From contig JADNRY010000214.1 of the NCBI GenBank assembly GCA_015501585.1, positions 1-64,000 on the forward strand: a stretch of 64,000 bases of DNA, read 5' to 3'. The position numbers were made by a program, and so were the translations under genes. The DNA comes from Rhodocollybia butyracea. Taxonomy: Eukaryota; Basidiomycota; Agaricomycetes; Agaricales; Omphalotaceae. Below are positions 1-12,957 of this stretch, one piece after another. Numbering within the stretch: the first letter of the stretch is position 1; every line of letters begins with the position of its first letter. The notes under the pieces are model-generated. The model made no database searches, had not been told where the DNA came from, and worked only from the letters and a program-made list of their open reading frames with translations.

Positions 1-1501
1 CCCCTCTAAGGAAGCAACTAGATTTGAGTTGATCTGGAGTTCAAGAGAACTCTACACACTTAAATTTGATCAAGATATAAATGGGCTTTGTGAAGCGTGT
101 GAAGTTAGATTACTTTCTAAAGATCACCAAGTCAGGAGTGTCATGCTACTGATCCCGTGGGACGTTCTACAGAGCACTGGTCTTAGCAGTCAAGTCGAGG
201 GCAAGAAACTTCCCGAGAGAATGCCAGTCCCTGTACGCTTTCTAAACAGACGCCCAGTTACGGTTTCTGATTGACTCGGTACTTTTAAACCAGGAGGATT
301 TAAGGGACAGACAAACTCTAGCAGTGAAGAAACACAACCAATCTTGTACAGGGGAGGTGGCAAGTAATTTGTCTTATTGAATAAATATGTCTGGCTTATA
401 TACTGAGTAGAGAGATTTAATGCGAAAAATAGATGAAACAGATACAGAGAGAGACGGAAAGAGAGTGGAACAGAGGAATCTGGCTTGGAAAGGAAGCTCC
501 AGCCTATATATGGTACACACGATAAAGAAATAGTCCATTCTTGGGTATATATCAGAGGTAAAATATGATTTTGTGAGGATTAACATAGTTTTAAAGTGTT
601 TTGATCCGAGCGAGGTTTCTCCGATTACTCCACAATTCTCTGGGGTTAGGAGTACCTTTACGCTTCATGATCACTCGCCGCCCGGTTTCCCTTGGGTGAG
701 TTTCATTCTATTCCTCAGATACTTCTGTCCATCCTGAGTGTAATTAACATTCTCTCGAGAAGGCCTGTTGTCTAGCTTTCCAACAACACCACTTATGATA
801 GTCTCGAGCAACTGCGCTGAGTATGTACAAGTGATTCCTGATAGTCGGCTTTAACGGATAAGACCTCCCATGTATGATTTCTAAGATCAAACATTTTGAT
901 TTGCCAAGGCTATCCCGGCGCATAGCTTTCTGTAGGACCGCTAAGCATGTTTCTACCGTCTTCACGGTTACGACCGGTGCCGCGAATAGACCTCTACAGT
1001 TTCCTCGGGATTGTTATGGTCTGTTGTTACGGACTGTAAAGTCCACATCTTAACATAGCTTGTTGGGGGTCTCAGTGTGAGGGATGCCTTCCCTCATAAT
1101 TCCTTCCCTCGAGTAATGCATTGGCTTAGTACTTATCCATCAGGAAAAGCTGTTTTTGCCTAGGTGACCCCAGAGTGGCCTAAAGCAAACTAGGTGACCT
1201 ATGAATCCTAGGAGTCCCACTTTGAGATGTCCTGTAGTTTAGAGAGTATACACTCTTGGGTATAACTAGATTGACAATCTAGTGTTACATCTCCGGGCAG
1301 CCCAGGTATCCTCGCTAGCTTGGCTCTAGGCTACGCTTGTGGGCGTACCTTCACGGCTCGCTGAGTATTATTGTTAAGTTCTTTGCCTCAGCAACAGCTA
1401 TCACACTTGGGCTCCGTATAACTCTCTTATTGCAGTTGTATATCGTGTACAAAATGTCAAAATGTACGGTTACATGCCTTAGGCCGATTTTAGGCCTAAT
1501 A
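1..1501. repeat. Dispersed repeat R, copy 1 (right part; left end lies outside the window)
   Basis: This stretch is collinear with 61413-62677 at high identity by eye, in the same orientation. Copy 2 is complete, so copy 1 must begin roughly 575 bp before the window. Both copies end at the same point, in CCTAATA (1495-1501 and 62671-62677), after which the flanks differ. No credible coding capacity is visible; the small ORFs are shared by both copies but lack domains. Copy 1 carries an extra ~78 bp at 1139-1216 that is absent from copy 2. It is probably a non-autonomous mobile element, because copy 2 sits inside a transposase gene with a short target duplication. The element class is unknown. 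Confidence 0.85.
1139..1216 (+). repeat. Extra cassette inside repeat R, matching the 46.7 kb palindrome core
   Basis: Copy 2 of R runs directly from ACTTATCC into CGCTT, whereas copy 1 has about 78 extra bases here. They start ATCAGGAAAAGC and include TAGGTGACCCCAGAG and CTAGGTGACCTATGAATCC. The same sequence occurs at 46690-46765 and, inverted, at about 46965-47039. This supports a separately moving small element whose end is ATCAGGAAAAG. Confidence 0.75.
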
Positions 1502-1619
1502 GCGCGTTATAGCAGGTACCTGTATTTATCATTAATTTTATCTATTGTAAACAGTAAATACAGTACATAACAATCATATTAGTTTGAAAACCCTGAAAAT
1601 ATTGAGGTAAGTACAGGTC

Positions 1620-1770
1620 ACCCTAGGTCCTGAAATTTCCAAGGGGTGACCTGTGACCTGACCCGCACCCATGGGAATGGGTACCTGGATCCAGCGGGTC
1701 CAGGTCAGACGGGTATTCCCACGGGTCAAACCTGCGAGTCACCTGTAAAGAGCCGGACTCGTGTCCATCC
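1620..1770. repeat. GC-rich word-iterated cassette
   Basis: Short words such as GACCTG, GGGTAC, GGGTCAGG-like and ACGGGT recur in both orientations over about 130 bp, unlike the AT-rich flanks. The reverse complement resembles the cassette at 35935-36090; both contain GACCCGTGGGAATACC. It is probably the body of a non-autonomous element. The boundaries are uncertain. Confidence 0.45.
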
Positions 1771-2099
1771 TTATTGCCCAGTCATAGCCCAACTTCTGAG
1801 AAGCAGTTCGCGCCAAGTTCCAAATAGCCCATATTTTGCCACTCTTATTAAAGTTTTCCATCCTTGATTTAGCCCTTCTTGCCATTTCCGAGTCCTTAGA
1901 CGTGCTCTAGGACATGTACAGTGATGAAAATGAGCCATTTCGGAGGTATTTGGTTTATGGCACAGCAAAATCAGGCCAGATTAAAAATCGGTCCGCATAC
2001 AATTCTCAAAAATTATATTTTACATGAATCTATGGTAGCAGAATTTCCATTTTTGACCTAGTATCTGTGGCATAAAGATTTTGGTCAAAGTAACGCTTT

Positions 2100-2580
2100 T
2101 GTCACTCATGTGCACGTGATGTGCGCGCATTGTCCATGCGCCCTATCTTACCATAAGTAGAGAGTCATTTCTATACCGAATGAGTCATGCAAGGGAACCG
2201 GGGGCTACCGAAACACTATAAAAGGTCCTGTGCGTTGATTCTGGTTCCCTAGACTTCTTATTTTGTAACCACCATCTTGTGAATATATATTATACACTCT
2301 GACTACTATCTTGATAGAACACCTTGAGAATCACCCAACAACTAGATACTTATTGAGCATTACCATTAGGTACACTGTTTTGAAGCCTATATTGAGTGCT
2401 ATTCCAGTATAGTGATCCTACCAGCATCCCTGACGAGTTACTGAGTTATTCCAGTAATACTTACAACCTACCACACCTATTGTGACAATTACTGAGCTTT
2501 TCCAGTAATACTTACAATTTATTACATCTGTTAAGACTGTAGCAATCCAGTATATACCAACCCTAAGGCTAATCTACTGC
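2100..2580 (+). other. Possible LTR/promoter remnant without a gene
   Basis: The stretch contains a TATA-like ACTATAAAAGG near 2214-2224 and two near-identical short repeats around 2445-2515 with the word CCAGTAATACTTACAA. This resembles a decayed LTR promoter upstream of the Copia remnant at 3.1 kb, but no paired LTR could be matched. The DNA between 2580 and 3050 holds no recognisable gene. Confidence 0.3.
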
Positions 2581-3089
2581 CTAGTGAACCCGGAACTTGA
2601 GTATATAAATTACAGTGTTGGCAAAGGAGAATCATATTCAACTCTTCACACACAGCAGCTTGTCCACCAACCACCACCTTCTCTCCTCCCCTGTGCATCT
2701 AAGACTGATGCTGACCACTATCATGGGAAAATGGTGCACTGGGGCAAGATGTATCTATTCAAGTGCTAAGGATTTCAAAACAGGTTTATTCAAAGGTATT
2801 TAAATAAGTATTTTAAAGGCGTTGATATTGATTTAAAGGAAGCTCTAAGTGTGAGTTAAATGGTTGTGGCCTGAGGAGAGCTTTTGAGGAGAGCACAAGT
2901 TCCTTTTATACTATCCACACTTCTATTGTGTCCTCCTTGAGGTCCATTCATTTAAAGCCCACTTGAAATTTAACTTGAAATTGATTTAAATGCAATTTAA
3001 ATGCATGAGGAGAGAGAGGGCTATCTGCCTGGAGAGAGAGTAAATAAAGTGTGCAATCAAATAGTGCGATGGTAGACAACGTTGGGTAT

Positions 3090-3330
3090 TTAAATATAAT
3101 GGTACTCGTCTTTACAGGTGTCGGGACATGTATAGGTCATCCGGCTACGTGTTCTTCATGGCCAAAGCGGCAAGCAACCGTAGCGCTGTCGACAAAGGAG
3201 TCGGAGTACATTGGCCTCTCGTGGGCTACTCAGCAGGCTCTCTGATAACTGGCTGGCGTCTCTCCTCTTGGAAGTGGAGCTTAAGCCCCTGAAGGAAGGG
3301 AGCGGTTGAGATAGCTTGGTGACAAATCCG
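3090..3330 (+). pseudogene. Ty1/Copia pol remnant (RNase H segment)
   Basis: Translation shows the Copia RNase H signature QATVALSTKESEYIGLSWAT, followed after a frame change by LASLLLEVELKPLKEG. The upstream SGYVFFMAKAA-like part lies in another frame, so at least two frameshifts are present. No reverse transcriptase or integrase is seen upstream. This is a dead 3' fragment of a Copia element lying just before a purine-rich tract and a TGTTGG LTR-like start at 3565. Confidence 0.75.
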
Positions 3331-3550
3331 GGTCAGTTACGCAAAGCACCATGCTCTCGTGAAACACATATACGTATAAAGATGCGTCATCATTAGGTGC
3401 GGGAGAAGGAGGCGAGCAGGGAAGCGAAAGTTGAGAGGATTCGGGGATTCAGTCAAGGTAGAACATTGCTGACCTGTTTACGTCGTACGAAGGACCTGAG
3501 GGGCCTGATCCATGCGGGACTAGTGTGGTTATTGTTAGGGATAGATCATA

Positions 3551-3790
3551 CGGCGTAGGGGAAGTGTTGGAGTATACTCTGTACATACTCGCTGGGACAG
3601 ATACATACCGCTTTGGCTTCCCCTTTTGGGCACTGACAATGTTTACAGTATAATGTGTAGCCGATAATTTAGGTCACGAAGGACAGACTCCCTCAGTCTA
3701 CGAATAACTGAGGTGAGACATACTTTAACGTTCATGTATTTATCTTACTATTACTGATGTGGTACTCGTAGAATGATATACCTTGACAGT
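3551..3790 (+). repeat. Putative polypurine tract and start of a Copia 3' LTR
   Basis: A purine-rich run (GGGGAAG, ending at 3564) is followed by TGTTGGAGTATAC at 3565, the usual order PPT then LTR, downstream of Copia RNase H. The right end of the LTR could not be fixed; a candidate CA end lies near 3787. The region 3790-4585 has no recognisable gene. Confidence 0.4.
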
Positions 3791-4585
3791 TCCGGTACGC
3801 AAATCAGATATAGAACACCTACTTCAAGTAAGTACTTATAAAAAGACATTCATGAACCGCCCCGAGAAAGTGTCACTTTCTATCATTAGAGAGATCATCA
3901 TTACAAAGGTCATGAACTTTGTTGGACTGTTGGTAACAGAATCAACTCGATATACACTGCTTGAACAAATCTCTTCGTGGAGTGTATTGGCATGTCCCCC
4001 GTTCAAGTAGTGACCGATATATCTATAGTCTTGCTTACTCTAATGAGAAAGGTGTACTAGCAGTCCATTAGTGTGATACCAGTAGTACATTCGCTCAGGC
4101 TATGGCTTACGCAGTGCAGCTAGCACCTCAATTGCCTGTGGGTCACACCTCTGCCTACCGCATTATAGAGCGCCTCAAGAAGGGAGTTGGCTATGATAAG
4201 TATAGCGATGAGCAAGGTCTCCCTTTACCAGCCTGCAACCAACTTGCATCAATGTCAGTAGTAAATCGGCGTTGCCTGTGAAATGTACAGATACGTACTG
4301 GAAAATACTTCATCGTGCCCAGGGAGTACAAATACTATGCAACTGATTGCGACGGTCCAAACGCTTGCCCTTAAGGCCTTACCACTGGTGGATCGGAAGC
4401 CCCCCTCAGCACAAAGGAACTCACGCATCACGCATCACTGACAATTGTCGCACAGTATTTTTCCCACCAAGGCTTCCAGAAGCGCCAAACTCCGACGGAA
4501 GGAACTGCTTTTACTCAGGAGCATCAATTTCTCCCTTCTCTTGTACGGCGCTATTGTCTCATACTTTTTCTGCTCTTAGCACTTG

Positions 4586-7109
4586 ATGTGCCTTCTACAT
4601 TGGCTTCCAGTGCTACTACTCATCTCGCGCGCGGTACTTGCCGAGTATGTAGTACCGTCGACTTGGAGCGTACGTTGATCGGTTCTCAATGAACTGTACA
4701 CTCACTGAACGACCAGCGTATAGGGCACGAATATCACTGCATCTAATGAAGACCGTCAGGCGATTATCGCAGCAGCCATCCAAGAGGCCTTCACCCTTGG
4801 GACTTCCCGTGGGTTCAACGCTTTATTTCAGTTTATTATCTACTCATTCTCGAAAACAGTTGGCGCTGATTTCTACTCTGTTTTGGCCGTCTCCGACCTC
4901 TACAACAATACTACTACGTACAAAAACCAAGTCATTGGGTATTTCGCGACCGCGACTTTCCAGGGTTCCAATAAGTAAAAAGTTCATAACTCTTCCTCTA
5001 CTCTTCCTCTACTAACGTCTGCTTCAGTGTTCGTATCGTATTTCTATTACTTGATCTTTACTATAACTGATACTCATTGTAATCCGGTTCGTCCACAAAG
5101 ATCGGGGTGTACGTCCAATTCGTTTCGAATTCAGCGCTTAACTGATAGGTCCGGTATTATCAGTAATGAGGGCGTCGATGCGATGCGTGCATATCAAGTC
5201 TACCAGGACTCGGCAATGCTCAACCTAGCGATCCAGGTATGGGAATATAGTCGAAGTTATACAGTTTTTCCTGGGAATGTGGCCTCGGGCACGATACCAA
5301 CAAAGTCAGTCAACGTTGGGAAAACTTGCTCAGGTGGTGCGTGTATTCAATCTTTTATGGTGAAAATAGTCATAGAACCGTTCGATGCAGCGACCCTCGT
5401 TGGTGGGATGTTTTGGGCAAGTGGACTTGTGTGTGTGTGGAACTTGCAAAGGCTTACAGAGTTGGCTATACAGGTATCAGATGTGAACGATCCAACCTTA
5501 TACGGGGCTAATACTGCGTTCGTCGTCCTGATTTCTCTTGACGCAACTTCCCTCTCACGACTTCCTCTTTCAGCATGTTCTTTGCGTCAGTCCTCCGAGT
5601 CCCAACTCCATTTTTATCTACCTATGCTCATTGATCCCCCCAGGCTCTCGGCATATCTCGCTGAAGCCACTGGGAACACCACGTACCTCAGCGCCGCTAC
5701 GGATTCCGGTGCATTCATGATCGATGTCATACAGGTTACCAGCCCCGGAAACGGAGCCGCCTCGATTTCGGCGAACGCTAGTGGGTGTGGTGACATTTGG
5801 GGTTTGGGTTCTTTCCGGCTAGATCATACAGGATGGTTCATGGAAGGCCTCGCGATTCTTCCTGGAAGTACCACCCTCGGACAGCAGAGTGTGTCTGTGG
5901 ATACCTTGTGAGTATCGTTGATTGTTTCAATCATAAGAAGCACATCATGTATCAAAGATCTGACTGACAAAGTGTATATCCAGGCGATCTAATATTGTCA
6001 ATATCACCCTTGCAGCGAACACGCTGTGCAATGCGCCCAATGGCATCGTCAGTGCGTTTTTATCTTACTCTTACGGATATGTGATTTTATCTGACCTTTG
6101 CAACGCTAGACACTGGGAAAGGTGCAGGAGACTCGACCATCGTTCAAGGCATCGGGGCATTGTATCACGCTCTTCAAGGACCTGCGGACTTGTTAACCTA
6201 TGTCGGGAGTTTCTTGAGTGTTCAGGTGAGCCTTTCTCCTCTCACGTTATAACTCCCCGGAAAAACCAAAACACAAAACCTTACCTGCTTTTCCGAGTCA
6301 GTACAACACAATTACATCTGCGGCAACTACACCCGGTAGTAACGTCTACGCAAACTCCTGGATTGGTCCTCCTGCGACGTTTGACCTGACGAGTCAGATG
6401 CAAGCGGTGTTCGCGCTGGTCAATGGTGCACAGGTTAATCTCGGTGGTGGAAATAATAGTACGGCTAATAATGGGACAAGCGGAACCGGGAACGGCGGCA
6501 ACTCGAACAACTCGGGTGACCCGAATAGCTCCAATAGTGAGTCCCAGCACAAGAGTCTCATAGGGCCCATCGTAGGCGCAGTTGTTGGTGGAGGTAAGTG
6601 GCTAGATCCAGTCTCTCTCTCAACCCAATATCTTGCAATATTAACTAACCTATCCCTTAGTCGCTTTCCTCATCATCTTCGCACTTGCACTCTTCCTCCT
6701 CCTCAAACGCCGCCAAACATCCCACAACCTACACATCAACGCCATAGAAGCCCCGCAACACCGGCCCCCTCCCACCATGCCCAGCTTCTCCACCTTTTCC
6801 AACTCGACCAATTTCCCCGTCGAAAAACCACGGTATTCTCCCTTGCCTACGGGCGAGTGGACGCGCGCGCACGGGCACGTGCGGACGGTGGGGTCGAGTG
6901 GGGAATTCGGGCAGACGGGAGAATCGCTGACTTCGGGGGCATTGCCTACGCCCAGTGTGGCTGGGTCGGGGGCTGGGTCCGGGTCCGGGTCGGATGCTGA
7001 TGCGCGGCTGGAACAGATACCCACAGATAACTTGATCCAGATATTGCAGAGCCGGCTGCAGCAGGAGGGGATGCCGGAGCGGGGACATGCACCGCCTGCG
7101 TATGAGTGA
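4586..7109 (+). CDS. Glycoside hydrolase family 76-type protein with signal peptide and C-terminal membrane anchor
   Basis: GH76 enzymes are alpha-1,6-mannanase-type hydrolases acting on cell-wall mannan outside the cell. The start at 4586 gives a signal peptide (MCLLHWLPVLLLISRAVLA). Exon 1 (4586-4669) splices to 4724-4974, which encodes SNEDRQAIIAAAIQEAF and FNALFQFIIYSF. Recognisable later pieces are AMRAYQVYQDSAMLNLAIQ (from 5164), LSAYLAEATGNTTYLSAAT and GWFMEGLAILPG, then short exons to about 6590. After a final intron come a hydrophobic segment (VAFLIIFALALFLLLKRR) and a Pro/Ser/Gly-rich cytoplasmic tail ending PPAYE. One or two short exons between 4975 and 5163, and the internal introns at 5330-5650, are uncertain. 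The usual GH76 Asp pair was not located with confidence, so activity is inferred from family resemblance only. An Asn/Gly/Ser-rich spacer precedes the membrane segment. Confidence 0.8.
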
Positions 7110-8730
7110 TTCGTCGATTCTTGATTCCTGATATCTTGTAGGATACGATGGGGTACGATATGGTATGATAGGAGATGGCTAATTCTAGTCGGTTCTAATC
7201 GGTATATATGTATCAAATTGGGTTTTATTGCTATACTGGACTTTGGGGGGTTGGATGTATGTAGTGGTTACCTAGAACACGTCTTTCTTTCTTGATGAAC
7301 CCCTGCTTAGATGACATGTACATATGGGTGGGCAGGTATGCATTCTAATGAATCAGTACTTATTGGGGTTCTGAGCAGTGATAAGATACATACTAGTACA
7401 TATTTATCCTCCCCCTGCGTCAGCTAATCTGTCCAATGTATGTTTAGAACGACTTTATGTGGACCAGTGCTGCGTTCAGATCTGACTACGTTTCTCGGCT
7501 CCAAAACCTGATAACGAACGCGTTTTTCTCTTCTGAGAAGGACCCCGACCCCATAATATGATACATTGACGATACATAGAAACTAATGAAGTACTTTGGA
7601 GAAAGGGGAAAGGCTGGGGACTCAGCAGAAGTACTTTATCACTATCATTATCTTTATTTTAATTTTTTTTGAGGAACGTTGCCTCAATGTCAGCGACTCT
7701 CGTCGCTATAACATCTTGGCACCATCACATAGTACTTTATCTTTAGCTTATTACTTGCCTCAGTTCGGACATCATCCGATGTAGATTGATTGATCACGCT
7801 GTCGAGGAAACGAGGAGAAAGTAACGTGTAACCAGCGATTATATCTGATGATCATCAGTGTGTGTGGGATGGGATTGCGTTGAAGCAGAGAGCCTAGCAA
7901 TCGGGACTGATAAGCTTCAAGCGGATTGAACGGAAGAAAGGGAAGAGCGGTGACTTACTAGGCGGTACATTGGCGGTACATGAGCAACATGGCAGAAAAG
8001 GGAGAAAGGAGCAACGGGCTGCTCTCAATTCCACCCACTGTCCTGACACGCCTTAAGCTTGATCAAATTCCAATACGGAAATAGAACTTGAAAGCATATC
8101 TGATTCATTTGGGAGTTGTCTATATCCTTCTATATCCCCCCAGATACAATCTTGTAAAAGGATGAGGGGTACGGTAGCCTCTGGACACGGCTAGCTGTGA
8201 TGAGATCACCACCCATAGGTAATTTACTATCGACCTCAGATTTGATCTCACCAGAGGTTACAACATAACTTCACGCTGAGGCGATCAACTGGAGATCTCG
8301 ATAAACCAATCCCAACTCCAGTTTCACAGGTGACAGCGAATCAGCGAAATAGCTAGTAGTGCAACGCGAAAGCTTGAAGACAAGGACAAATCGGATTTTT
8401 GCACCTGGCTTTCTATCCTTCCTGGTCAATCTCGCTACTGGCCCCTACTTTGCTGGCGCGTTGGTACGAACAATTTGAGAAGCAACCATCATGGCAGGAA
8501 TTGGCGCGAAAACAAGGACGAGGACGGACAGGTCGCGATATCATAAACCTAGCCTTAACCGTATCCGAGTTTAACCGTTGCTTCGATTCCAAGTGATAGG
8601 ACAGTAGAATGTACCGATCGTAGATGAAGAATGAGGAAAACAAAGTACCAGTGGTACACAGTCTCTGACGGCGGGCATTACAAGATGCGGATTGAGATGT
8701 AAACCAATTCAAGGACGACAGAGTATCTTG
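7110..8730. other. Intergenic region, no gene recognised
   Basis: Only short unsupported ORFs occur here. The base composition is ordinary and there are no coherent repeats. It includes the 3' flank of the GH76 gene and distal upstream DNA of the TPR-CHAT gene. Confidence 0.6.
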
Positions 8731-8731
8731 C

Positions 8732-8885
8732 GAGTACTAGTGAAACTTTAGTGAGTCAGTACAAAGAGAAAAACATAAACTCGTACAATGTCAGAAAGCC
8801 CAAGCCACGTATCTCAATAACACCAGTCCAGCCTCAACACGTTCAACGTTCAATAACCACCCGCTTCATCTCAGACGTTATCTGT
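8732..8885 (+). repeat. Upstream repeat of the TPR-CHAT gene (copy A)
   Basis: A diverged direct copy lies at 12958-13124, just beyond the 3' end of the TPR-CHAT gene. Shared blocks include CCCAAGCCACGTATCTCA, CCTAGTGA/ACTAGTGA followed by ACTTTAG, and CATCTCAGAC. The pair brackets the gene, as expected if a gene unit with its promoter was once tandemly duplicated and the second copy lost. Confidence 0.65.
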
Positions 8886-8964
8886 CCAACAGGAGTCGAG
8901 AGATGGAAGGCCAATGCGGGAGAGATTATCACAATCCAGAGCGCTCGAGCAGATTATAAATTGA

Positions 8965-9032
8965 CAAGATCTTGCGAGTCTGACTGGGGAAAAAAATTAG
9001 GCCGTAGTTTTGAGTCGAATGTCGCTTTTAGC
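8965..9032 (+). promoter_or_regulatory. Conserved promoter-like block upstream of TPR-CHAT
   Basis: This block ends about 130 bp before the start codon and includes GTAGTTTTGAGTCGAATGTC and AAGATCTTG. A close inverted copy lies at 14978-15043, upstream of the minus-strand F-box gene. Conservation at two loci at similar distance from start codons suggests either shared promoter elements or a relic of duplicated TPR-CHAT upstream DNA. Confidence 0.4.
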
Positions 9033-9160
9033 GTTTTTGAGCGCTCGATAACATGTCACGAGCGCACTTGTGAGCGCCTAATTCACCAACGTCTTCAAAA
9101 CTTCTTTCGTTCTTGCTTCTCAGTAAGAGACCAGAGTAACCATCGCCACTGACATATACG

Positions 9161-12100
9161 ATGTCCACTAACGCAACGTCGTTTCATGTTGAATCTCTGC
9201 CTCCTGCTTCCCCAGTATACGAAGCCACGATGGATTCGGATTCAACGGATTCAAGTTCGCATTACTACCTCGAATGTTGGAACTACCGTGACTGATATGC
9301 ATTTGTTCTATAGTACAGCAAAGCAGTCGACAGGACACCTTAGATCATGATATTACGGAGTTAAGACAAAAGCTTGCATCTGAAGCACAGACCGGTGCTG
9401 AGCACTACATCACATTGAACCGCCTAGGAAAAACCTTGTCCGCTCTTTTCTTGCGTACTCGATCCAACGAGGCCCTTGATGAAGCCATCTCGAAACACCA
9501 AAACGCGGTCAATCTAGTTCCCCATGATCACCAATATCGATTCGCGTATCTAGGTGATCTAGGTCTCTGTTTACATGATCGTTATCGTGAGCGTGGACTC
9601 TCAGCCGACGCGGAGTCAGCAGTATTGATTCTGCGTCAAGCCTTATCAATATCGCTTGCAGGCGATTCTATGGATTCTAGAGATCGTGCAGAGCGTGCAC
9701 AGATCTTTGCTTGCCTTGGTGATGTTTTTAGAGACCGTTTCCACACCACCACACAGGCCCGCGAGGACCTGGATGAAGCGATTCGGATGTTCGCTGAGGC
9801 TTCCAAATGCACTGGGTCTCATGACCCAGATTATCCCCTATACCTAGTCGATCGAGCTAACGCGATACGTGAACGACACCAAGTCTTTCACAGTGATCCC
9901 GAGGCACTGGGTGAGGCAATCAGTATACTCGAAGAAGCTATGGCGCACTTGGAATCAAAAGGCGAAACCAACTCCTATAACATCCGTCGATGTCTTCGCG
10001 AGCTAGGCGATCTGCTTTGTGAACAATTCCACGAAGAAGGAAAGGAAGAAGATCTTAACCGTGCAGTTTCCGTTTTTGAAAGGGCTGTCGCCATCCGGCT
10101 CGACGATGGCTCTGATCAATCCTATGATCTTCACTGCCTGGGAGATACTCTCATACTCCGGTTTACTGTTTGCGGTGATGATCCTGACTTCTACAAAGGC
10201 ATCGATAGACTTCATGAGTCTCTGTTACTCAGGCCTGCAGGTCATCCTGGGCGCTTCAATTCTCTTGAGAGCCTCGGAAAGGCTTATCAGGAGTATTATG
10301 ATGGCATAAGTAGCACTGACCGCGGTGTCTTGGACCAGGCAATAATCTATGTTCGAGAAGCCCTATCGTGCTCACCAGCAGGCAGAGCACACGGTGTGAT
10401 CTTGGATGATCTTGCGCGCGCGCTTCTAACAAGATCTGAGCATCTGGAATATGTTTCAGACATTAATGAAGCTCTCGCAATGCATCGCAAGGCCGCAGAT
10501 ATCTATCTGGCCATAGATAATAAAGTGCAATACACCGAGAGCAAACCCAAAATAGCGCGTGCCCTGATGCATCGTTATCGTAAAATATCTATGCAACAGG
10601 GACTGAAGGACCTGGATGAAGCCATAGATTTGTACACCCATTTTCTGCAGGCCTCCAAACCCCACATACAGGTGACGGTGTATGGTCTACTTGGAGAGGC
10701 CCTGTATGCCCGTTTCTGTGATAGCCCATCCAGACCACTTGATGACCTCCATAAAGCCGTTGACATGCTCCGTCGATCTTTATCGCAATTTTCGCGACCA
10801 GAGGATAACTACTTTTTTGTGCCAACCCTTGCCAAAGCACTACACGATCTTTCTCATGAGCCCGTAGGGTGCCACGAGAACTATCTTGAAGCTTTGAAGC
10901 GACTCGAAGATGCTATCTCCTCTCTCCCACACTATGTACCCGGGCAATACAAGCTCAAGTTTCCGCTCAGTCAGCTCTACCTATGTGATATGCCAGAAAC
11001 CCACTTTCTGACCGCAATGGAATACATGAATGAAGTTTTTGGAGATACCCCTGCTTCCCCTCGCGAACTGGTTGAAGGGGTCCAACCTGTGTTCTGCAAA
11101 GCAGAAAAGGCACTCTCGAGCATGGAAGACCCATTGTTCCAAAAGCGGCTTGAGCTAGCGAAAAACTACCAGCGGGCTGTAGCCCTTTTGCTCAGGTCTG
11201 CAACTCTAAACCTCGATATCGACACACGTCTTGTGTCTTTGAAAGCCGGAGAGGGTTTTGCCCTTGCAGGTGCAAATCATTTTGCGCACATGGGCCAATT
11301 AGATACGTGTATTGAGATTTTGGAAGATGGCCGCGGTGTATTTTGGTCTCTGGGGCTACTCTTGCGATCTCAGTTTGATGAGTTGGCGCAAGTGGCACCG
11401 GAATTGGCACCCAAATTACGTCGTATATCAAAAGAGCTAAGCGCGAGTAGCCCAGCCTTTACGGACATACCCTCTATGGAACGCGAAGCTTCTCGTCGCC
11501 GCCAGCTTGGGGAAGAATTTGAATCTGAAATGGGGCGTATCAAAGGACATTCTCTATTTGGTCTTCAGTCGTTCCGTGAAATCGCATCAGGTGGACCTGT
11601 AGTTCTGATTTTACCTCCGGGGGAATTACTTGGGGATTTTGGATATTGTCGTGCTATTGTTCTCAGAGATGAACACAGCAGTCCTGAAGAAGTATTATTT
11701 CCATCCTTGAATCAGTCTGCTGTGCGTGATATGTGCACCAAGTGTTCAACGGGCCTGACTGGTCAACGCTCAAGAATGGGGGATGGGAGAGACACGGGTA
11801 GGATAGAAGAGCAGGTGATGCGTCTCAAGGTAAAGACTGGAACTGATGACAGGACAATGCTACAGCTGCTGAGTCAATTGTGGAATGTTGTTGTTAGGCC
11901 TATAGTTAGGAAATTGGGGTTGAAGGTAACTTTCCCAATGCCTGTTAACAGAGGAAAGGCTGACTCGGAATAATCTTCCAGAAAGCATATGGTCGAGATC
12001 GACCCCGACTATGGTGGTGCCCTATAGGAACATTTGCTTTCTTACCCTTTCACGCTGCAGGCATATATCCACAGCAGGGTGACACACAAGAGTGCTGTTC

Positions 12101-12855
12101 AGATTATTTTGTGTCATCATATATCCCTACTCTTAAAGCTCTTCGAAATGCCCGGGTGCGACAGTCAAAACAATGTGAGGCGAGCTCTGTCAAGTTCTTT
12201 CTGACTGCCGTTCCTCAAGCACCCGGTTACCAACCTTTAGATTCTGTCATCTCTGAGCTTGAAATCGTGAAGAAATCTATCCCAGACCAGGAGCGTCATA
12301 TAATTTCACTCCCAAACGGGGGAACAGGAGTCCCGGTTGAGAAAGCAATAGCAATGCTCCCCGAAGCAGCTGTTTTACATTTTTGCTCGCACGGCATTCA
12401 AGATTCTAGCAATCCATTACAGAGCGGCTTTGTGTTTCCCGATGGGCTGCTGACTGTTTCAAAACTGATGGAACTGGAAATGCCAAACGCACAGTTTGCA
12501 TTCCTTAGTGCGTGTGAAACCGCCATGGGTGACAAAACACGACCTGATCAGGCCATACACCTTGCTGCTGCAATGCTACATGTTGGATTGAGTAGTGTAG
12601 TAGGAACAATGTGGTAAGCTGTGCGCATTACCGAGTTCCGATGAACTGCTTAAGCTACTACCTAGGTCAATGGGGGATATGGATGGACCTGAAATTGCAT
12701 TCAAAATATATAAGACTATCATTACCCAATTGCCAGGTGGTCACTGGGATCTTGATTTGGACTCAGTTCCATATGCTTTAGATTCCGCAATTCAGGACTT
12801 GAGGCGAGTAGCAAGGCCGGAGCAATGGGCAACGTATATACATGTAGGAGCTTAA
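9161..12855 (+). CDS. TPR-repeat protein with C-terminal CHAT (caspase-like) domain
   Basis: Four exons are supported by frame continuity: 9161-9275, 9314-11925, 11982-12613 and 12666-12855, giving about 1182 residues. The N-terminal ~700 residues consist of repeated TPR-like helices with recurring units such as DLDEAIRMF, DLNRAVSVFERAVAI and GLKDLDEAIDLYTHFLQ. The C-terminal third is a CHAT domain, with the catalytic pair visible as HFCSHG (His near residue 1045) and FLSACETA (Cys near residue 1086), so the protease core looks intact. TPR-CHAT proteins are abundant in agaricomycetes and are caspase/separase relatives (clan CD), thought to act in signalling or regulated cell death; the substrate here is unknown. 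The start was chosen because exon 1 (MSTNATSF) joins the long ORF in frame. Diverged repeats flank the gene on both sides. Confidence 0.88.
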
Positions 12856-12957
12856 CGGCCTACTATGTATATTTCCGTGACAATAGTGATACAGATATTG
12901 CAGGGTTAGTACAGGATTTGGATCAGTTCGCAGACAACACAGTGTCTTGTCATTACC

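Noticed and set aside
6281..7216. Long minus-strand ORFs opposite the GH76 C-terminus
   Set aside because: The plus strand has splice sites, a membrane segment and a coherent tail; the minus frames are GC-driven shadows without domains.
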